The notes below the pieces were generated by a model. The model searched no databases, was not told the DNA's origin, and saw nothing but the letters and a program-made list of their open reading frames with translations. The translations under genes were made by a program, and so were the position numbers. A stretch of 64,000 bases of DNA from Amycolatopsis roodepoortensis (GTDB lineage: Bacteria; Actinomycetota; Actinomycetes; Mycobacteriales; Pseudonocardiaceae). Within the stretch, counting starts at the first letter, position 1. Each line of letters begins with the position of its first letter. Positions 8,349 to 17,951 of this stretch are shown piece after piece. The DNA lies in NCBI RefSeq assembly GCF_014873915.1, contig NZ_JADBEJ010000008.1, positions 310,001-374,000 on the forward strand, written 5' to 3'.

Positions 8349-10310
8349 TCAGCCAGGCGGAAAGAGCCGCGAGCTCGACGTCGTCGTCGGCGTCTCATCG
8401 CCTTCGACGATGAACAGCGTGACCGGAGCGTTCTTCGCGATCTTCGCACCGGCCTGCGGGTTGGTCTTGCTGACCCTGCCCGCCTGATCCGGGTCACCGT
8501 TCTTGTCGGCCTGCGTGTCCAGCCGGCCGGACCAGCCCAGCTGCTGCAGCTGCCGCGTCGCCTCTTCCTCCGTCATGCCCTTCAGGTTCGGCATGTCGAA
8601 GGTCTCCTGGCTGCCGTTCGACACCGACAGCTTGACCACGCTGCCGACGGCCAGCTTGCCGCCGTTCGGGGTCTGCTCCAGCACCGTGCCCTTGGGCTGG
8701 TCGGAGTCCACGTTGGTGGTCTGCGGGGTGAACCCGGCCGCCTTCAACCCGGCTTCGGCCTCGGCCTGAGTCTTGCCCTTGTAGTTCGGGACCGTCTTCA
8801 GTTCCTTGGACTTGCCGACCGTGATGTCGACCTTCGAACCCTGGTCGACCTCGGCCTGCGAAGCCGGGTTCTGCGAGATGACCTTGCCGGCCTCGTTGGT
8901 GTCTTCGGTCTCTTCCTCGGTGGTCGCGCCGAGCTTCAGACCGGCCTCGGTCAGCGCGGCCGTGGCTTCGGCCACGCTCTTGCCCTTGAGGTCGGGGGTC
9001 TTGACCTTGCCCGGTTTCGCACCGACGGTCAGCGTGATCTTGTCCGTGGTCGGCGTCATCTGGCCCTCGGCGGGGTTGATCGCGATGACCTTGTCGATCT
9101 GGTTGTCGTCGCAGGCGGGCTGGCCGTTCACGGCCTCGCCGGTGCAAGTGACCTTCTTGGTGTCGAGCGAGTTGAAGCCGGCGCCGCGCAGCGTGTCCTT
9201 CGCCGAGACCTCGGACTGCCCGACCACCTTCGGGATCGCCTTGCTCTCCGCGCCGGTGCCCTGGAACGCGCCCATCAGCCACATGATCAGCAGCACCACG
9301 GCGGCCAGCGACACCACGAGACCGGCGATGAGCCAGGCACGCCGCTTCTTCTTCGCGGCCGGGTCCTCTTCGTCTTCCTCGTACTGGTCGTAGCGCGGCG
9401 GCACCCGGCGGTCGGAGTCCATGACCTGGGTGCGCTCGTCCTCCGACATCACCATCGGCGCGGCCGGACGCTGGCCGGACAGCGTGCGGACCAGGTCCGA
9501 ACGCATCTCCGCCGACGACTGGTAGCGGTTCGCCGGGCCCTTCGCGAGCGCCTTGAGCACGACGGCGTCGAGCTCGGGCGCCACGGCGGGGTTCACCGAC
9601 GACGGCGGGTTCGGGTCTTCCCGGACGTGCTGGTACGCCACCGCGACGGGCGAGTCGCCGGTGAAGGGCGGCTCGCCGGTGATGAGTTCGTACAGCACAC
9701 AACCGGCGGCGTAGACGTCGGAACGCGCGTCGACGGACTCACCGCGCGCCTGCTCCGGCGAGAGGTACTGCGCCGTGCCGATCACCGCGGCGGTCTGCGT
9801 CATCGCGGACTGCCCGTCGTGCATGGCGCGCGCGATGCCGAAGTCCATCACCTTGACGGCGCCGTTCTTCGTGATCATCACGTTCGCCGGTTTGACGTCG
9901 CGGTGCACGATGCCGTGCCGGTGCGAGAAGTCCAGTGCCGCGCAGACGTCGGCCATGACCTCCATCGCCCGCTTCTGCGACATCGGCCCTTCGGTCTTCA
10001 CGATGTCGCGCAGGGTCCGTCCTTCGACGTACTCCATGACGATGTAGGGCAGCGGGCCGAACTCGGTGTTCGTCTCGCCGGTGTCGTAGACGGCGACGAT
10101 CGCCGGGTGGTTCAGTGCCGCCGCGTTCTGTGCCTCGCGACGGAAACGTTCTTGGAACTGGGGATCCCGCGCCAGGTCGGCACGCAGGATCTTGATCGCC
10201 ACCTCCCGGCCCAGGCGCACGTCGTGGCCGTGGTGGACCTCCGACATGCCTCCGTAGCCGAGCGTTTCGCCCAGCTCGTAGCGGTTGCTGAGCAGTCTTG
10301 GTGTGCTCAT
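8349..10310 (-). CDS. pknB: Ser/Thr protein kinase PknB with four PASTA domains
   Basis: The 653-residue membrane kinase controls cell-wall growth. The kinase domain (about residues 11-275) shows the glycine loop LGYGGMSEVHHG, Lys40 in VAIKIL, catalytic loop HRDVKPANV, DFG and activation segment GTAQYLSPEQ. A juxtamembrane segment ends in basic KKKRRAW, then one membrane helix near residue 340, then four extracellular PASTA repeats that in this family bind peptidoglycan fragments. Start ATG 10310 overlaps the pknA stop (ATGA); upstream in-frame codons are dropped. It ends the fhaB-pstP-rodA-pbpA-pknA-pknB operon. Confidence 0.97.
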   Translation of the reverse strand: MSTPRLLSNRYELGETLGYGGMSEVHHGHDVRLGREVAIKILRADLARDPQFQERFRREAQNAAALNHPAIVAVYDTGETNTEFGPLPYIVMEYVEGRTLRDIVKTEGPMSQKRAMEVMADVCAALDFSHRHGIVHRDVKPANVMITKNGAVKVMDFGIARAMHDGQSAMTQTAAVIGTAQYLSPEQARGESVDARSDVYAAGCVLYELITGEPPFTGDSPVAVAYQHVREDPNPPSSVNPAVAPELDAVVLKALAKGPANRYQSSAEMRSDLVRTLSGQRPAAPMVMSEDERTQVMDSDRRVPPRYDQYEEDEEDPAAKKKRRAWLIAGLVVSLAAVVLLIMWLMGAFQGTGAESKAIPKVVGQSEVSAKDTLRGAGFNSLDTKKVTCTGEAVNGQPACDDNQIDKVIAINPAEGQMTPTTDKITLTVGAKPGKVKTPDLKGKSVAEATAALTEAGLKLGATTEEETEDTNEAGKVISQNPASQAEVDQGSKVDITVGKSKELKTVPNYKGKTQAEAEAGLKAAGFTPQTTNVDSDQPKGTVLEQTPNGGKLAVGSVVKLSVSNGSQETFDMPNLKGMTEEEATRQLQQLGWSGRLDTQADKNGDPDQAGRVSKTNPQAGAKIAKNAPVTLFIVEGDETPTTTSSSRLFPPG

Positions 10311-11614
10311 CTCTGCGTGCCGTTCCATTCCGTCCAAGGTTTGCTGCTCATCATTCCCGGATTCGCCTGTCCGGCCGGCTCCTCGGTGCCGCCCTCCGTC
10401 GGCACCGCCGGGTAGGCGGATGTCGGCGGAGGACCTTCAGACTTCTTACCCGGAGCCGGCACCTGTTCACTCGTTTCCACGCCGCCCGACTGCGGTCCGT
10501 TGCCCGAACCGACCAGTCTCACGATGAGGAAGGCTCCTGCCACCAGTACTGCGATCAGGATCACCGCGAGCAGCACCCACCAGCCCCATTGTGGCCGTCT
10601 GCCCGGCAGGCGGCGGACCGCCATCGGCGGCGGGCCGCCGACCGGGTGCATCGCCGGATGCGACGCCGGCCCGACGGCCACCATCGGGTTCGGCGGCGAA
10701 TGTGGGCCGGGCGGGACCTGCTGCGGCAGCACGGGCTGGCCTGCCGAATAGGCCACGTTGACCAGCCCCGACGGCGTCGGCAGCGGAAGCCCGGCGCGGA
10801 CCGCGGCCACCGCGGCGGCGAACTCGCCACCGCTGTTGTACCGCTGTCGCGGATCCTTGATCAGGGTCGCCTCGATGACCGCGCGGGCGCCCGGCGGCAC
10901 GTCCGGCGGCAGCGGCGGCGGGAGGTCGCGGATGTGCATCATCGCGACGGTCACCGCGTTCTCCGAAAGGAACGGCCGGTGCCCGGTGAGGCATTCGTAG
11001 CCGCAGACGGCCAGCGAGTAGACGTCGCTCGCCGGTTCGGCGTTGTGCCCGAGCGCCTGTTCGGGCGCGATGTAGTGGGCGGTGCCCATCACCATGCCGG
11101 ATCTGGTCACGGGGGCGGCGTCGGCGGCTTTCGCGACACCGAAGTCGGTGATCTTCACCTGTCCGGCCGGGGTCACCATGATGTTGCCCGGTTTGACGTC
11201 CCGGTGCACGAGACCTGTTTCGTGCGCGGCCTGCAGCGCGTTACCGGCCTGCTCCAGGATGTCCAGGGTGCGCTCGGCGTTCAGCCGTCCTTCGCGGGTG
11301 ATGATGGCGGCCAGCGGATCGCCCTCGACCAGCTCCATCACCAGATACGCGATCGACAGCTCGTCCGCGACCGTCTCGCCGTAGTCGTGCACCGCGGCGA
11401 TGCCGGGGTGGTTCAGCGACGCCGTCATCCGCGCCTCGGTCCGGAACCGGTGCAGGAACTCCGCGTCGCCGGACAGCTCCGCCTTGAGGATCTTGACCGC
11501 GACCGTCCGGTCCAGCCGCGTGTCACTGGCCTGCCAGACCTCGCCCATCCCGCCGACGGCGATCCGGTTCGTCAGCTTGTACCGGTCGGCCAGCAGCTGA
11601 CCCGAGGACAGCAT
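10307..11614 (-). CDS. pknA: Ser/Thr protein kinase PknA
   Basis: The 435-residue membrane kinase has a kinase domain at about residues 10-275: glycine loop IAVGGMGEVWQA, VAVKIL lysine, HRDVKPGNIM, DFG, and GTAHYIAPEQALG. A Pro/Gly-rich linker follows, then a membrane helix (WGWWVLLAVILIAVLVAG) and a short extracellular tail without PASTA repeats, as in mycobacterial PknA. It starts at ATG 11614, three bases after the pbpA stop, and its TGA overlaps the pknB ATG. It acts with PknB on cell division, cell shape and FHA partners. Confidence 0.96.
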   Translation of the reverse strand: MLSSGQLLADRYKLTNRIAVGGMGEVWQASDTRLDRTVAVKILKAELSGDAEFLHRFRTEARMTASLNHPGIAAVHDYGETVADELSIAYLVMELVEGDPLAAIITREGRLNAERTLDILEQAGNALQAAHETGLVHRDVKPGNIMVTPAGQVKITDFGVAKAADAAPVTRSGMVMGTAHYIAPEQALGHNAEPASDVYSLAVCGYECLTGHRPFLSENAVTVAMMHIRDLPPPLPPDVPPGARAVIEATLIKDPRQRYNSGGEFAAAVAAVRAGLPLPTPSGLVNVAYSAGQPVLPQQVPPGPHSPPNPMVAVGPASHPAMHPVGGPPPMAVRRLPGRRPQWGWWVLLAVILIAVLVAGAFLIVRLVGSGNGPQSGGVETSEQVPAPGKKSEGPPPTSAYPAVPTEGGTEEPAGQANPGMMSSKPWTEWNGTQR

Positions 11615-11617
11615 CCG

Positions 11618-13081
11618 CTATCCACCCCCGAGCATGGCGTTGACGGCGGCGCGGCCGATCTCCGCGGCCACGGTGCCACCGGTCGCTTCGAGCCCGCGGT
11701 TACCCCCGGATTCGACGATCACCGCGACGGCGATCTTCGGGTCCATCGCCGGCGCGAACCCGGTGTACCAGGCGTGCGGCGGGGTGTTCTTCGGGTCGTT
11801 GCCGTGCTCGGCGGTGCCGGTCTTGGAGGCGATCTGGATGTCGCCGCGTTTGCCGGCGCCCTTCGTGTTCTCTTCCGACGCCAGCATCATGTCGCGCAGG
11901 ACCGCGGCGTTCGCGCTGGACATCGCGGCGTCACCGGTCAGTTCGGTCGGGGTGTAGTCCTCGATGGTCGACAGGTTCGGCGCCAGCAGCGATTGCACGA
12001 GCTGCGGTTTCATCGCCATCCCGTTGTTCGCGATGGTCGCCGAAAGCAGGGCGTCCTGCAGGGGCGTCAGCCGCACGTCGCGCTGGCCGATGGCGCTCTG
12101 GTACAGCGCCGCTTTCGACTCCAGCGGGCCGAGGGAGGAGCCGGCGACCCGCATCGGCACGGTCAGGTCCTCGCCGACGCCGAAGTTCTTGGCCGTGGCG
12201 TTCAGCTTGTCCTTGCCGAGCTCGCCCGCGATCTCGGCGAAAGGCACGTTGCACGAGTACCGCAGCGCTTCCTTCAGCGTGCTGCCCTTGCAGGCCGCGC
12301 CGCCGTAGTTCTCCAGCGTCGTCTGCGTGCCGGGGAGCTTCACGTTGGGCGCGGTGTTGACCGGCATGTCCGCGGTCTTGCCGTCCTCGAGCGCGGCCGC
12401 GGTGACCAGCAGCTTGGCCGTCGAACCCGGCGGGTACGTCTCCGAGATCGCGCGGTTCAGCATCGGCTTCTTCGGATCGTCGCGCCACTGCGACCAGGCC
12501 GCGACCTGCTCCTTCGTGGTGTGCGAGGCCAGCTTGTTCGGGTCGAACGACGGCGTCGACACCATCGCGAGGATGCGTCCGGTCTTGGGCTCCAGCGCGA
12601 CCACCGCGCCGGTGTAGCCCTTCTGCGTCATCAGGTCGTACGCGGCCTTCTGCACGGCCGGGTTGATCGTCAGCCGCACGTTCCCGCCGCGCGGGTCGCG
12701 GCCGGTGACCATGTCCGAAAGGCGCCGCACGAACAGCCGCGGGTCGGAGCCGTTGAGGACGTCGTCCTCGGACCGCTCCAGGCCACCGGAGCCGTAGTTG
12801 ATCGAGTAGTAGCCGGTGACCGGCGCGTACATCGGGCCGTCGGCGTAGGTGCGGATGAACTTGTACTTGTCGTTCGACGGGTCGACCTTCGCGAGCGCGG
12901 CGCCGTCGGGCGTCACGATCAGGCCTCGCTGTCGGGAGTACTCGTCGTAGAGCACGCGCACGTTGCGCGAGTCGGTGCGGTAGTCGTCGGCCTTGACCAC
13001 CTGGATGTAGGTGGCGTTGGCCATCAGGAGCACCACCATGACGAGCATGGCGACACCGACCTTGCGGAGCGGGGTGTTCAC
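11618..13081 (-). CDS. pbpA: Penicillin-binding protein PbpA (transpeptidase)
   Basis: The 487-residue class B-type transpeptidase cross-links peptidoglycan with the SEDS protein RodA. It has an N-terminal membrane anchor (residues 8-27), a dimerisation/pedestal region, and a penicillin-binding domain with SxxK as STAK (Ser220, Lys223), SxN as SCN in RYSCNVPF, and KTG in SKTGTAEHG. It overlaps rodA by ATGA at 13078-13081. Mycobacterial PbpA of this operon is the close functional model. Nothing is missing from the catalytic set. Confidence 0.96.
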   Translation of the reverse strand: MNTPLRKVGVAMLVMVVLLMANATYIQVVKADDYRTDSRNVRVLYDEYSRQRGLIVTPDGAALAKVDPSNDKYKFIRTYADGPMYAPVTGYYSINYGSGGLERSEDDVLNGSDPRLFVRRLSDMVTGRDPRGGNVRLTINPAVQKAAYDLMTQKGYTGAVVALEPKTGRILAMVSTPSFDPNKLASHTTKEQVAAWSQWRDDPKKPMLNRAISETYPPGSTAKLLVTAAALEDGKTADMPVNTAPNVKLPGTQTTLENYGGAACKGSTLKEALRYSCNVPFAEIAGELGKDKLNATAKNFGVGEDLTVPMRVAGSSLGPLESKAALYQSAIGQRDVRLTPLQDALLSATIANNGMAMKPQLVQSLLAPNLSTIEDYTPTELTGDAAMSSANAAVLRDMMLASEENTKGAGKRGDIQIASKTGTAEHGNDPKNTPPHAWYTGFAPAMDPKIAVAVIVESGGNRGLEATGGTVAAEIGRAAVNAMLGGG

Positions 13082-14559
13082 GAGGGGCTCCCCTCACCGG
13101 TCGCGGGCGGCCGCTGGACCATCACCGTGTGCGCTTCGGCGAGCGGCGCCTGCGGCTGCTGCGGCTTCGGCCGCACGGCGGGTTTGCGGGCGGCGTCGGA
13201 GATTCGGAGCAGGAGGGCCACCAGGATGTAGTTCGCGAGCAGTGAAGAACCACCGCGGGAGAGGAACGGGGCGGTGATCCCGGTGTTCGGGATCAGGTTC
13301 GTGACACCGCCGACGACCACGAAGATCTGCATGACCAGGGCGAACGACAGACCGCCGCCGAGGAGTTTGCCGAAGGTGTCGCGGACGGCGAGGGCGCTGC
13401 GCATGCCGCGCATCGCCAGGATCAGGTACAGCATCAGCATCGCCGTGAGCCCGATCAGGCCGAGTTCCTCGCCGATCGCGGTGGTGATGAAGTCCGTCTT
13501 GGCCTCGGGGACCATGTCCGGCCGTCCGGCGCCGAGGCCGGTCCCGCCGACCCCGCCGGTGCCGAGCCCGAACAGCCCCTGCGCGACCTGGTAGCCGCCG
13601 CCGGGGTCGTCGTAGGTGGCCAGCGGGTCGATCCAGTTCCGGACGCGCTGCTGGACGTGCGTGAACAGGTTGTAGGCGATGATCGCGCCGGCGGCGAAGA
13701 AGCCGACGCCCAGCACGACCCAGATGATCCGCTCGGTGGCGACGTACAACATCACCAGCGTGACCCCGAAGAACAGCAGCGACGTGCCGAGGTCCTTCTC
13801 GAACACCAGCACGCCGAGGCAGGCGGCCGCCGCGATGAGGATCGGGCCGAGGTCACGGGCGCGCGGCAGCTCGACGCCGACGATCCGCTTGCCCGCGACC
13901 ATGAACAGGTCGCGTTTCGTCACCAGGAACGAGGCGAAGAAGATCATCAGCAGGATCTTCGCGAACTCACCGGGCTGGATCGAGAAGAACGGCAGCTTGA
14001 TCCAGACCTTCGCGCCGTTGACCTCGGACAGGCTCGACGGCAGCACCGCGGGCAGCGCGAGCGCCACGATCCCGACCAGGCCGCAGGTGTAGCCGTAGCG
14101 GGTCAACGTGCGGTGATCGCTGATCACGACCAGCACCACCACGAACAGCACCAGCGAGATCGCCGTGAACAGCACCTGCTTGGTGACGTCCGGCGTGTAC
14201 TCCCTGCCCTGCTGCAGCGCGCGTTCCGCGAGCGCCAGGTCGATCCGGTGGATCATCACCAGGCCGAGCCCGTTCAGCAGCGCGACGCACGGCAGGATCA
14301 CCGGATCCGCGTACGGCGCCCAGCGGCGGACCGCCAGATGCGCCGCGGTCAGCACCGCGAGGTACGAAAGCCCCAGCCAGATGATCGAGCTGGTGAGCTC
14401 CTGCTCCTGGTTCGCCTCCACCAGCACGAGCGCGACGGTGACGATGAAGGTCGCGAACGCGAGGAGGACGAGTTCGGTGCCGCGCCGCTTGGGCAGCTCG
14501 CGCGGAGGGTTCGTGGCGTACTGGGCCGAAGCCGGATCGGCGAGCGGCGTGCTCATCAA
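13078..14559 (-). CDS. rodA: SEDS glycosyltransferase RodA/FtsW family
   Basis: The 493-residue polytopic protein polymerises lipid II. About ten to twelve membrane helices are visible. The SEDS signature appears as NLIPNTGITAPFLSRGGSS near the C-terminus, and KVWIKLPFFSIQPGEFAK in the middle contains the QPSE-like segment of the family (here QPGE). It partners PbpA, encoded directly downstream with an overlapping stop/start, and is expressed from the pstP-side promoter. A cytoplasmic tail rich in Pro/Gln follows the last helix. Confidence 0.95.
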   Translation of the reverse strand: MMSTPLADPASAQYATNPPRELPKRRGTELVLLAFATFIVTVALVLVEANQEQELTSSIIWLGLSYLAVLTAAHLAVRRWAPYADPVILPCVALLNGLGLVMIHRIDLALAERALQQGREYTPDVTKQVLFTAISLVLFVVVLVVISDHRTLTRYGYTCGLVGIVALALPAVLPSSLSEVNGAKVWIKLPFFSIQPGEFAKILLMIFFASFLVTKRDLFMVAGKRIVGVELPRARDLGPILIAAAACLGVLVFEKDLGTSLLFFGVTLVMLYVATERIIWVVLGVGFFAAGAIIAYNLFTHVQQRVRNWIDPLATYDDPGGGYQVAQGLFGLGTGGVGGTGLGAGRPDMVPEAKTDFITTAIGEELGLIGLTAMLMLYLILAMRGMRSALAVRDTFGKLLGGGLSFALVMQIFVVVGGVTNLIPNTGITAPFLSRGGSSLLANYILVALLLRISDAARKPAVRPKPQQPQAPLAEAHTVMVQRPPATGEGSPS

Positions 14560-15944
14560 TTACCGCCCCCTGGTGCTGCCGGTGCCGGCGTCGAGCAGTC
14601 CCTCCCCGCAGGCTGATTCGCCGAACTCGGCGAGGCGGGGGTCGAAGGGGATGCCGACGACGCCGGGGGCGGCGACGACGCGGGAGGCGTGGAAGTCGAG
14701 CTGGCGGCCGGTTTGCAGTCGGCCAGCTGCTTGTGCGGCCGCAGGAAGTCGTCGATGTACTTGCGGGCGTCGTCGAGGTTGTCCTTCTTGACGCCGTTCT
14801 TCACCGCGATCCGCGCGTCCTCCTGCAGCGCGGGCACCAGGAGCTTGTCGGTGCACAGCCCGCCCGGCGGGCACGAGCCCTGCTCGTAGGCGTGCAGGTC
14901 GATGCCGAGGACGCTGCCGGGGACGCCGCGATAGATCACGACCTCCTCGCCGGGGCCCTCGCCGACGTAGTACTGGCTCAGCACGAAATACCGCGTGGCG
15001 ATCGCCGCCGCGGCCAGCACGATCAGGACGACCACCGCTCCCGCCAGCCAGCGAAATCGCCTCCGGCGCTTGACCTTGGGGTCCTCCTGTTGGGGCTGGA
15101 CCTCGGGCCGCGGCTGCGGCGCGGGCTGGGTCAGCGCGCGGGCGCGGGCGGCGGGGGAGTCGCCCTGGTGGAATTCGTCGCTGCCGTCCCCGGCGGCGCC
15201 GCCCACGATGGGCGCGTCCTCACCGAAGTCGACGTCGACGACGTCGGCGATGATCACCGTGACGTTGTCCGTGCCGCCGCCCTTGAGCGCCAGCTCGATC
15301 ATCCGGTCGGCGCAGGCCTGCGGATCCGGGATCTGGATCGCCTCGGACAGCGTCTCGTCGCTGACCATGCCGGACAGCCCGTCCGAACAGATCAGGTACC
15401 GGTCGCCGGCGCGGGCCTCGCGCACGGTCAGGCTCGGCTCGACCTCGTGGCCGGTGAGCGCCTTCAGCAGCAGCGACCGCTGCGGGTGCACCGCGGCCTC
15501 TTCCGGCGTGATCCGGCCCTGTTCGAGAAGTTCGTTGACGAAGCTGTCGTCCCGCGTGATCTGCGAGAACTGACCGCCGCGCATCAGATACGCCCGCGAG
15601 TCGCCGACGTGCACGACACCCATCCGCGAACCGGCGAACAGCACGGCGGTCAGGGTCGTGCCCATCCCGTCGAGGTCCGGGTCCTGCTGGACCAGTTCGG
15701 CGATGGCCGCGTTGCCGTTCTGGACGGCCTCACGCAGCTGAGCGAGAAGGTCGTCGCTCGGATCGTCGTCGTCGAGTGGGGCGAGGGAGGCGATGACGAC
15801 CTTGCTGGCCACCTCACCCGCGGCGTGGCCGCCCATGCCGTCGGCGAGGGCGAGCAGGCGGGGACCGGCGTACACGGAGTCCTGGTTGCTGGAACGCACC
15901 AGGCCCCGGTCGCTGCGAGCCGCGTAGCGGAGGACGAGAGTCAT
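14556..15944 (-). CDS. pstP: PP2C-type Ser/Thr phosphatase PstP
   Basis: The 462-residue membrane phosphatase reverses PknA/PknB signalling. The PPM domain (residues 1-240) has the metal motifs SDRGLVRSSNQDS, LLALADGMGGHAAGE, SRAYLMR and GGTDNVTVI. One membrane helix follows a basic RRRRFRW patch, near residue 305, then an extracellular region with conserved cysteines (SCPPGGLCTDK) and a low-complexity Ser/Pro/Thr tail. ATGA overlaps join it to rodA and fhaB. The architecture matches mycobacterial PstP but with a longer Ser/Pro tail. Confidence 0.95.
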   Translation of the reverse strand: MTLVLRYAARSDRGLVRSSNQDSVYAGPRLLALADGMGGHAAGEVASKVVIASLAPLDDDDPSDDLLAQLREAVQNGNAAIAELVQQDPDLDGMGTTLTAVLFAGSRMGVVHVGDSRAYLMRGGQFSQITRDDSFVNELLEQGRITPEEAAVHPQRSLLLKALTGHEVEPSLTVREARAGDRYLICSDGLSGMVSDETLSEAIQIPDPQACADRMIELALKGGGTDNVTVIIADVVDVDFGEDAPIVGGAAGDGSDEFHQGDSPAARARALTQPAPQPRPEVQPQQEDPKVKRRRRFRWLAGAVVVLIVLAAAAIATRYFVLSQYYVGEGPGEEVVIYRGVPGSVLGIDLHAYEQGSCPPGGLCTDKLLVPALQEDARIAVKNGVKKDNLDDARKYIDDFLRPHKQLADCKPAASSTSTPPASSPPPASSASPSTPASPSSANQPAGRDCSTPAPAAPGGGN

Positions 15945-16411
15945 GGGCGAAGCTCGATCACCGTTTTGCCGATCCGGATGGGGACTCCGAGCGGGACCCG
16001 GAGGGGTGCCGTGACCTTAGCCCGGTCGAGGTACGTCCCGTTCGTCGAGCCCAGATCTTCCACGTACCAATCCTCCCCGCGCAGGGCGATCCGGGCGTGG
16101 CGGGTCGACGCGTAGTCGTCGTCCAGCACCAGGGTCGAGTCGTCGGCGCGGCCGATCAGGATCGGCCTGCCGTCCAAGGCGATCCTGGTTCCCGCCAGCG
16201 CACCATGGGTCACGAGCAGCTGCTGCGGCGACTTCCCGCCGCGCGGCTTCTTGGGTTCCTTCTTCTTCTTGCGACCGAACGTCGGCACGGCGACTCGCAG
16301 CCCGGAGGCCGCGTACAGATCCGACCGGACGACACGCAACGCGGCGAACACGAAGAGCCAGAGCAGCACGAGAAAGCCCACCCTGGTGAGTTGAACGACC
16401 AGCTCTGGCAC
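15941..16411 (-). CDS. fhaB: FHA-domain protein FhaB (FipA)
   Basis: The 156-residue protein has an N-terminal membrane helix (GFLVLLWLFVFAALRVVRS), a basic KKKKEPKKPRGG linker and a C-terminal FHA domain with LIGRADDSTLVLDD, STRHARI and LGSTNGTYLD. FHA domains read phosphothreonine, and this one links the PknA/PknB pathway to division proteins. GTG 16411 is chosen because it gives the VPELVVQLTRVG beginning seen in mycobacterial FhaB and has GGGAG upstream. The longer frame to 16525 lacks support. Confidence 0.93.
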   Translation of the reverse strand: MPELVVQLTRVGFLVLLWLFVFAALRVVRSDLYAASGLRVAVPTFGRKKKKEPKKPRGGKSPQQLLVTHGALAGTRIALDGRPILIGRADDSTLVLDDDYASTRHARIALRGEDWYVEDLGSTNGTYLDRAKVTAPLRVPLGVPIRIGKTVIELRP

Positions 16412-16571
16412 TTGTTGTGTCCGCTCCCGTTTCTCCTGTACGCCGCGGAGAGCCCGTGCCGTCCGGGATGGTCGGCTCCGGACAGCGCTGCTCTCCGCGT
16501 ACGACCCGAGGTGCCGATCCACCACAGGCCCCGCACCGCAATTCTGCGATACCCCCTCCGGACGCCGCCGG

Positions 16572-17822
16572 TCAGCCCTGCGTACGGAACACGAGAGACG
16601 AGTGGCCCACGCGGATCACGTCGCCGTCGGCCAGCTGCCAGGTCTGCACCGGGGTGCCGTTGACGGTCGTGCCGTTGGTCGAACCGATGTCCGCGAGCGT
16701 CGCGCTCTGGCCGTCCCAGGTGATCTCCAGATGACGGCGCGAGACGCCGGTGTCCGGGAGCCGGAAGTCGGCGTCCTGGCCGCGGCCGACGACGTTCCCG
16801 CCCTGCTTCAGCGAGTACGAACGGTTCGAGCCGTCGTCCAGCTGGAGGCTCGCGGTGAGCTGACGACCGGCCGCCGGCTGGCCGCCGTAGCCGCCGCCCT
16901 GCGCGTACGGGTCCGCGGCGGGCTGGCCGTACTGCTGCTGGCCACCGCCGTACTGGTCGTACCCGCCCTGCTGGGGCTGGCCGCCGTACTGGTCGTAGCC
17001 GGGCTGAGGCGCGGCTCCGCCGTAACCCTGGTCATACCCGGGCTGCTGCTGTGCGCCGCCGTACTGGTCGTAGCCGGGCTGCTGGGCGCCGCCATAGCCC
17101 TGGTCGTAGCCGCCCTGCTGCTGGCCGCCGTACTGGTCGTAGCCCGGCTGCTGCGCGCCGCCGTAACCCTGGTCGTAGCCACCTTGCTGCTGGCCGCCGT
17201 ACTGGTCGTAGCCGGGCTGCTGGGCGCCGCCGTAACCCTGGTCGTAGCCGCCCTGCTGCTGGCCGCCGTAACCCTGGTCGTACCCGGGCTGCTGCTGGCC
17301 AGCCTGCTGTCCGTAGCCGTACTGGCCCTGCTGGCCGTACGGGTCACCCTGGTCGTATTGGCCGTAGCCGGGGGGCTGGCTCATTGCTGGGTCTCCTGCG
17401 TTGCTGGGTCGTGCCGACCGTGGCGAACCTTCGGCGCCGTGGGGCTTGACGTCGGGATCGACGGACGAACGGGTCTTGAACTGTCCAGTATGCAGCGCCT
17501 CGTTGCGCTCGAGCGAAACTACGACGTCACCATAGGTGTCCCATCCGTGCTCGGCGAGGTGTTCCTTGACCGCCTCCGCCAGCACCGTGGTGACCCGACG
17601 CTCGTCTCCGGCCATACGTTCGTGATCAGCCTGCCCCAACGACACGATGTAGTGGTTGGGAGCGAGCTGTCGACCACCGGCCAGCTCACGAACGTTCTCC
17701 TCGCTCTCGCGCTCAAGCGCCACCGCCACTTCCTGCGTGACGACGTTGCCACCGAACATGCGCGCGAAGGTATTGCCCACGAGGTTCTCGAGCCGTCTGT
17801 CAAAGCGTTCGACGCGGCCCAC
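16572..17822 (-). CDS. fhaA: FHA-domain protein FhaA with Gly/Tyr/Gln repeat linker
   Basis: The 416-residue protein has an N-terminal DUF3662/FhaA_N domain (residues 1-110, RFDRRLENLVGNTFARMFGG), a long low-complexity linker of YDQ/GYGG/QQ units (about 145-325) and a C-terminal FHA domain (VVGRGQDADFRLPD, SRRHLEI, STNGTTVNG). In mycobacteria FhaA binds phosphorylated partners in peptidoglycan precursor export. It starts at GTG 17822. A 160-base gap separates it from fhaB, so fhaB may have its own promoter. Three 69-bp tandem copies in the linker make its length potentially variable. Confidence 0.94.
   Translation of the reverse strand: MGRVERFDRRLENLVGNTFARMFGGNVVTQEVAVALERESEENVRELAGGRQLAPNHYIVSLGQADHERMAGDERRVTTVLAEAVKEHLAEHGWDTYGDVVVSLERNEALHTGQFKTRSSVDPDVKPHGAEGSPRSARPSNAGDPAMSQPPGYGQYDQGDPYGQQGQYGYGQQAGQQQPGYDQGYGGQQQGGYDQGYGGAQQPGYDQYGGQQQGGYDQGYGGAQQPGYDQYGGQQQGGYDQGYGGAQQPGYDQYGGAQQQPGYDQGYGGAAPQPGYDQYGGQPQQGGYDQYGGGQQQYGQPAADPYAQGGGYGGQPAAGRQLTASLQLDDGSNRSYSLKQGGNVVGRGQDADFRLPDTGVSRRHLEITWDGQSATLADIGSTNGTTVNGTPVQTWQLADGDVIRVGHSSLVFRTQG
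17060..17267. repeat. Three 69-bp tandem repeats inside fhaA
   Basis: GTACTGGTCG recurs at 17061, 17130 and 17199, a period of exactly 69 bp, encoding three near-identical 23-residue blocks in the FhaA linker. Being a multiple of three, copy changes would lengthen or shorten the linker without shifting the frame. Degenerate half-units extend on both sides. Confidence 0.85.
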
Positions 17823-17951
17823 CGGGCAACCTCCTCACACGTGTGCTTCCCCGTCGATCCTATCCGGGTACGGCCAGTCGGACACGGCCCCCGGTGAAAC
17901 CCGCGAAAACCGCCTGCTACGCTTTGCGAGCTGTCAGAGAACGAAGCACTC

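Noticed and set aside
8334..13231. Long plus-strand open frames over pknB, pknA and pbpA
   Set aside because: These are antisense shadows rich in Arg, His and Val. The minus strand carries the known conserved genes.
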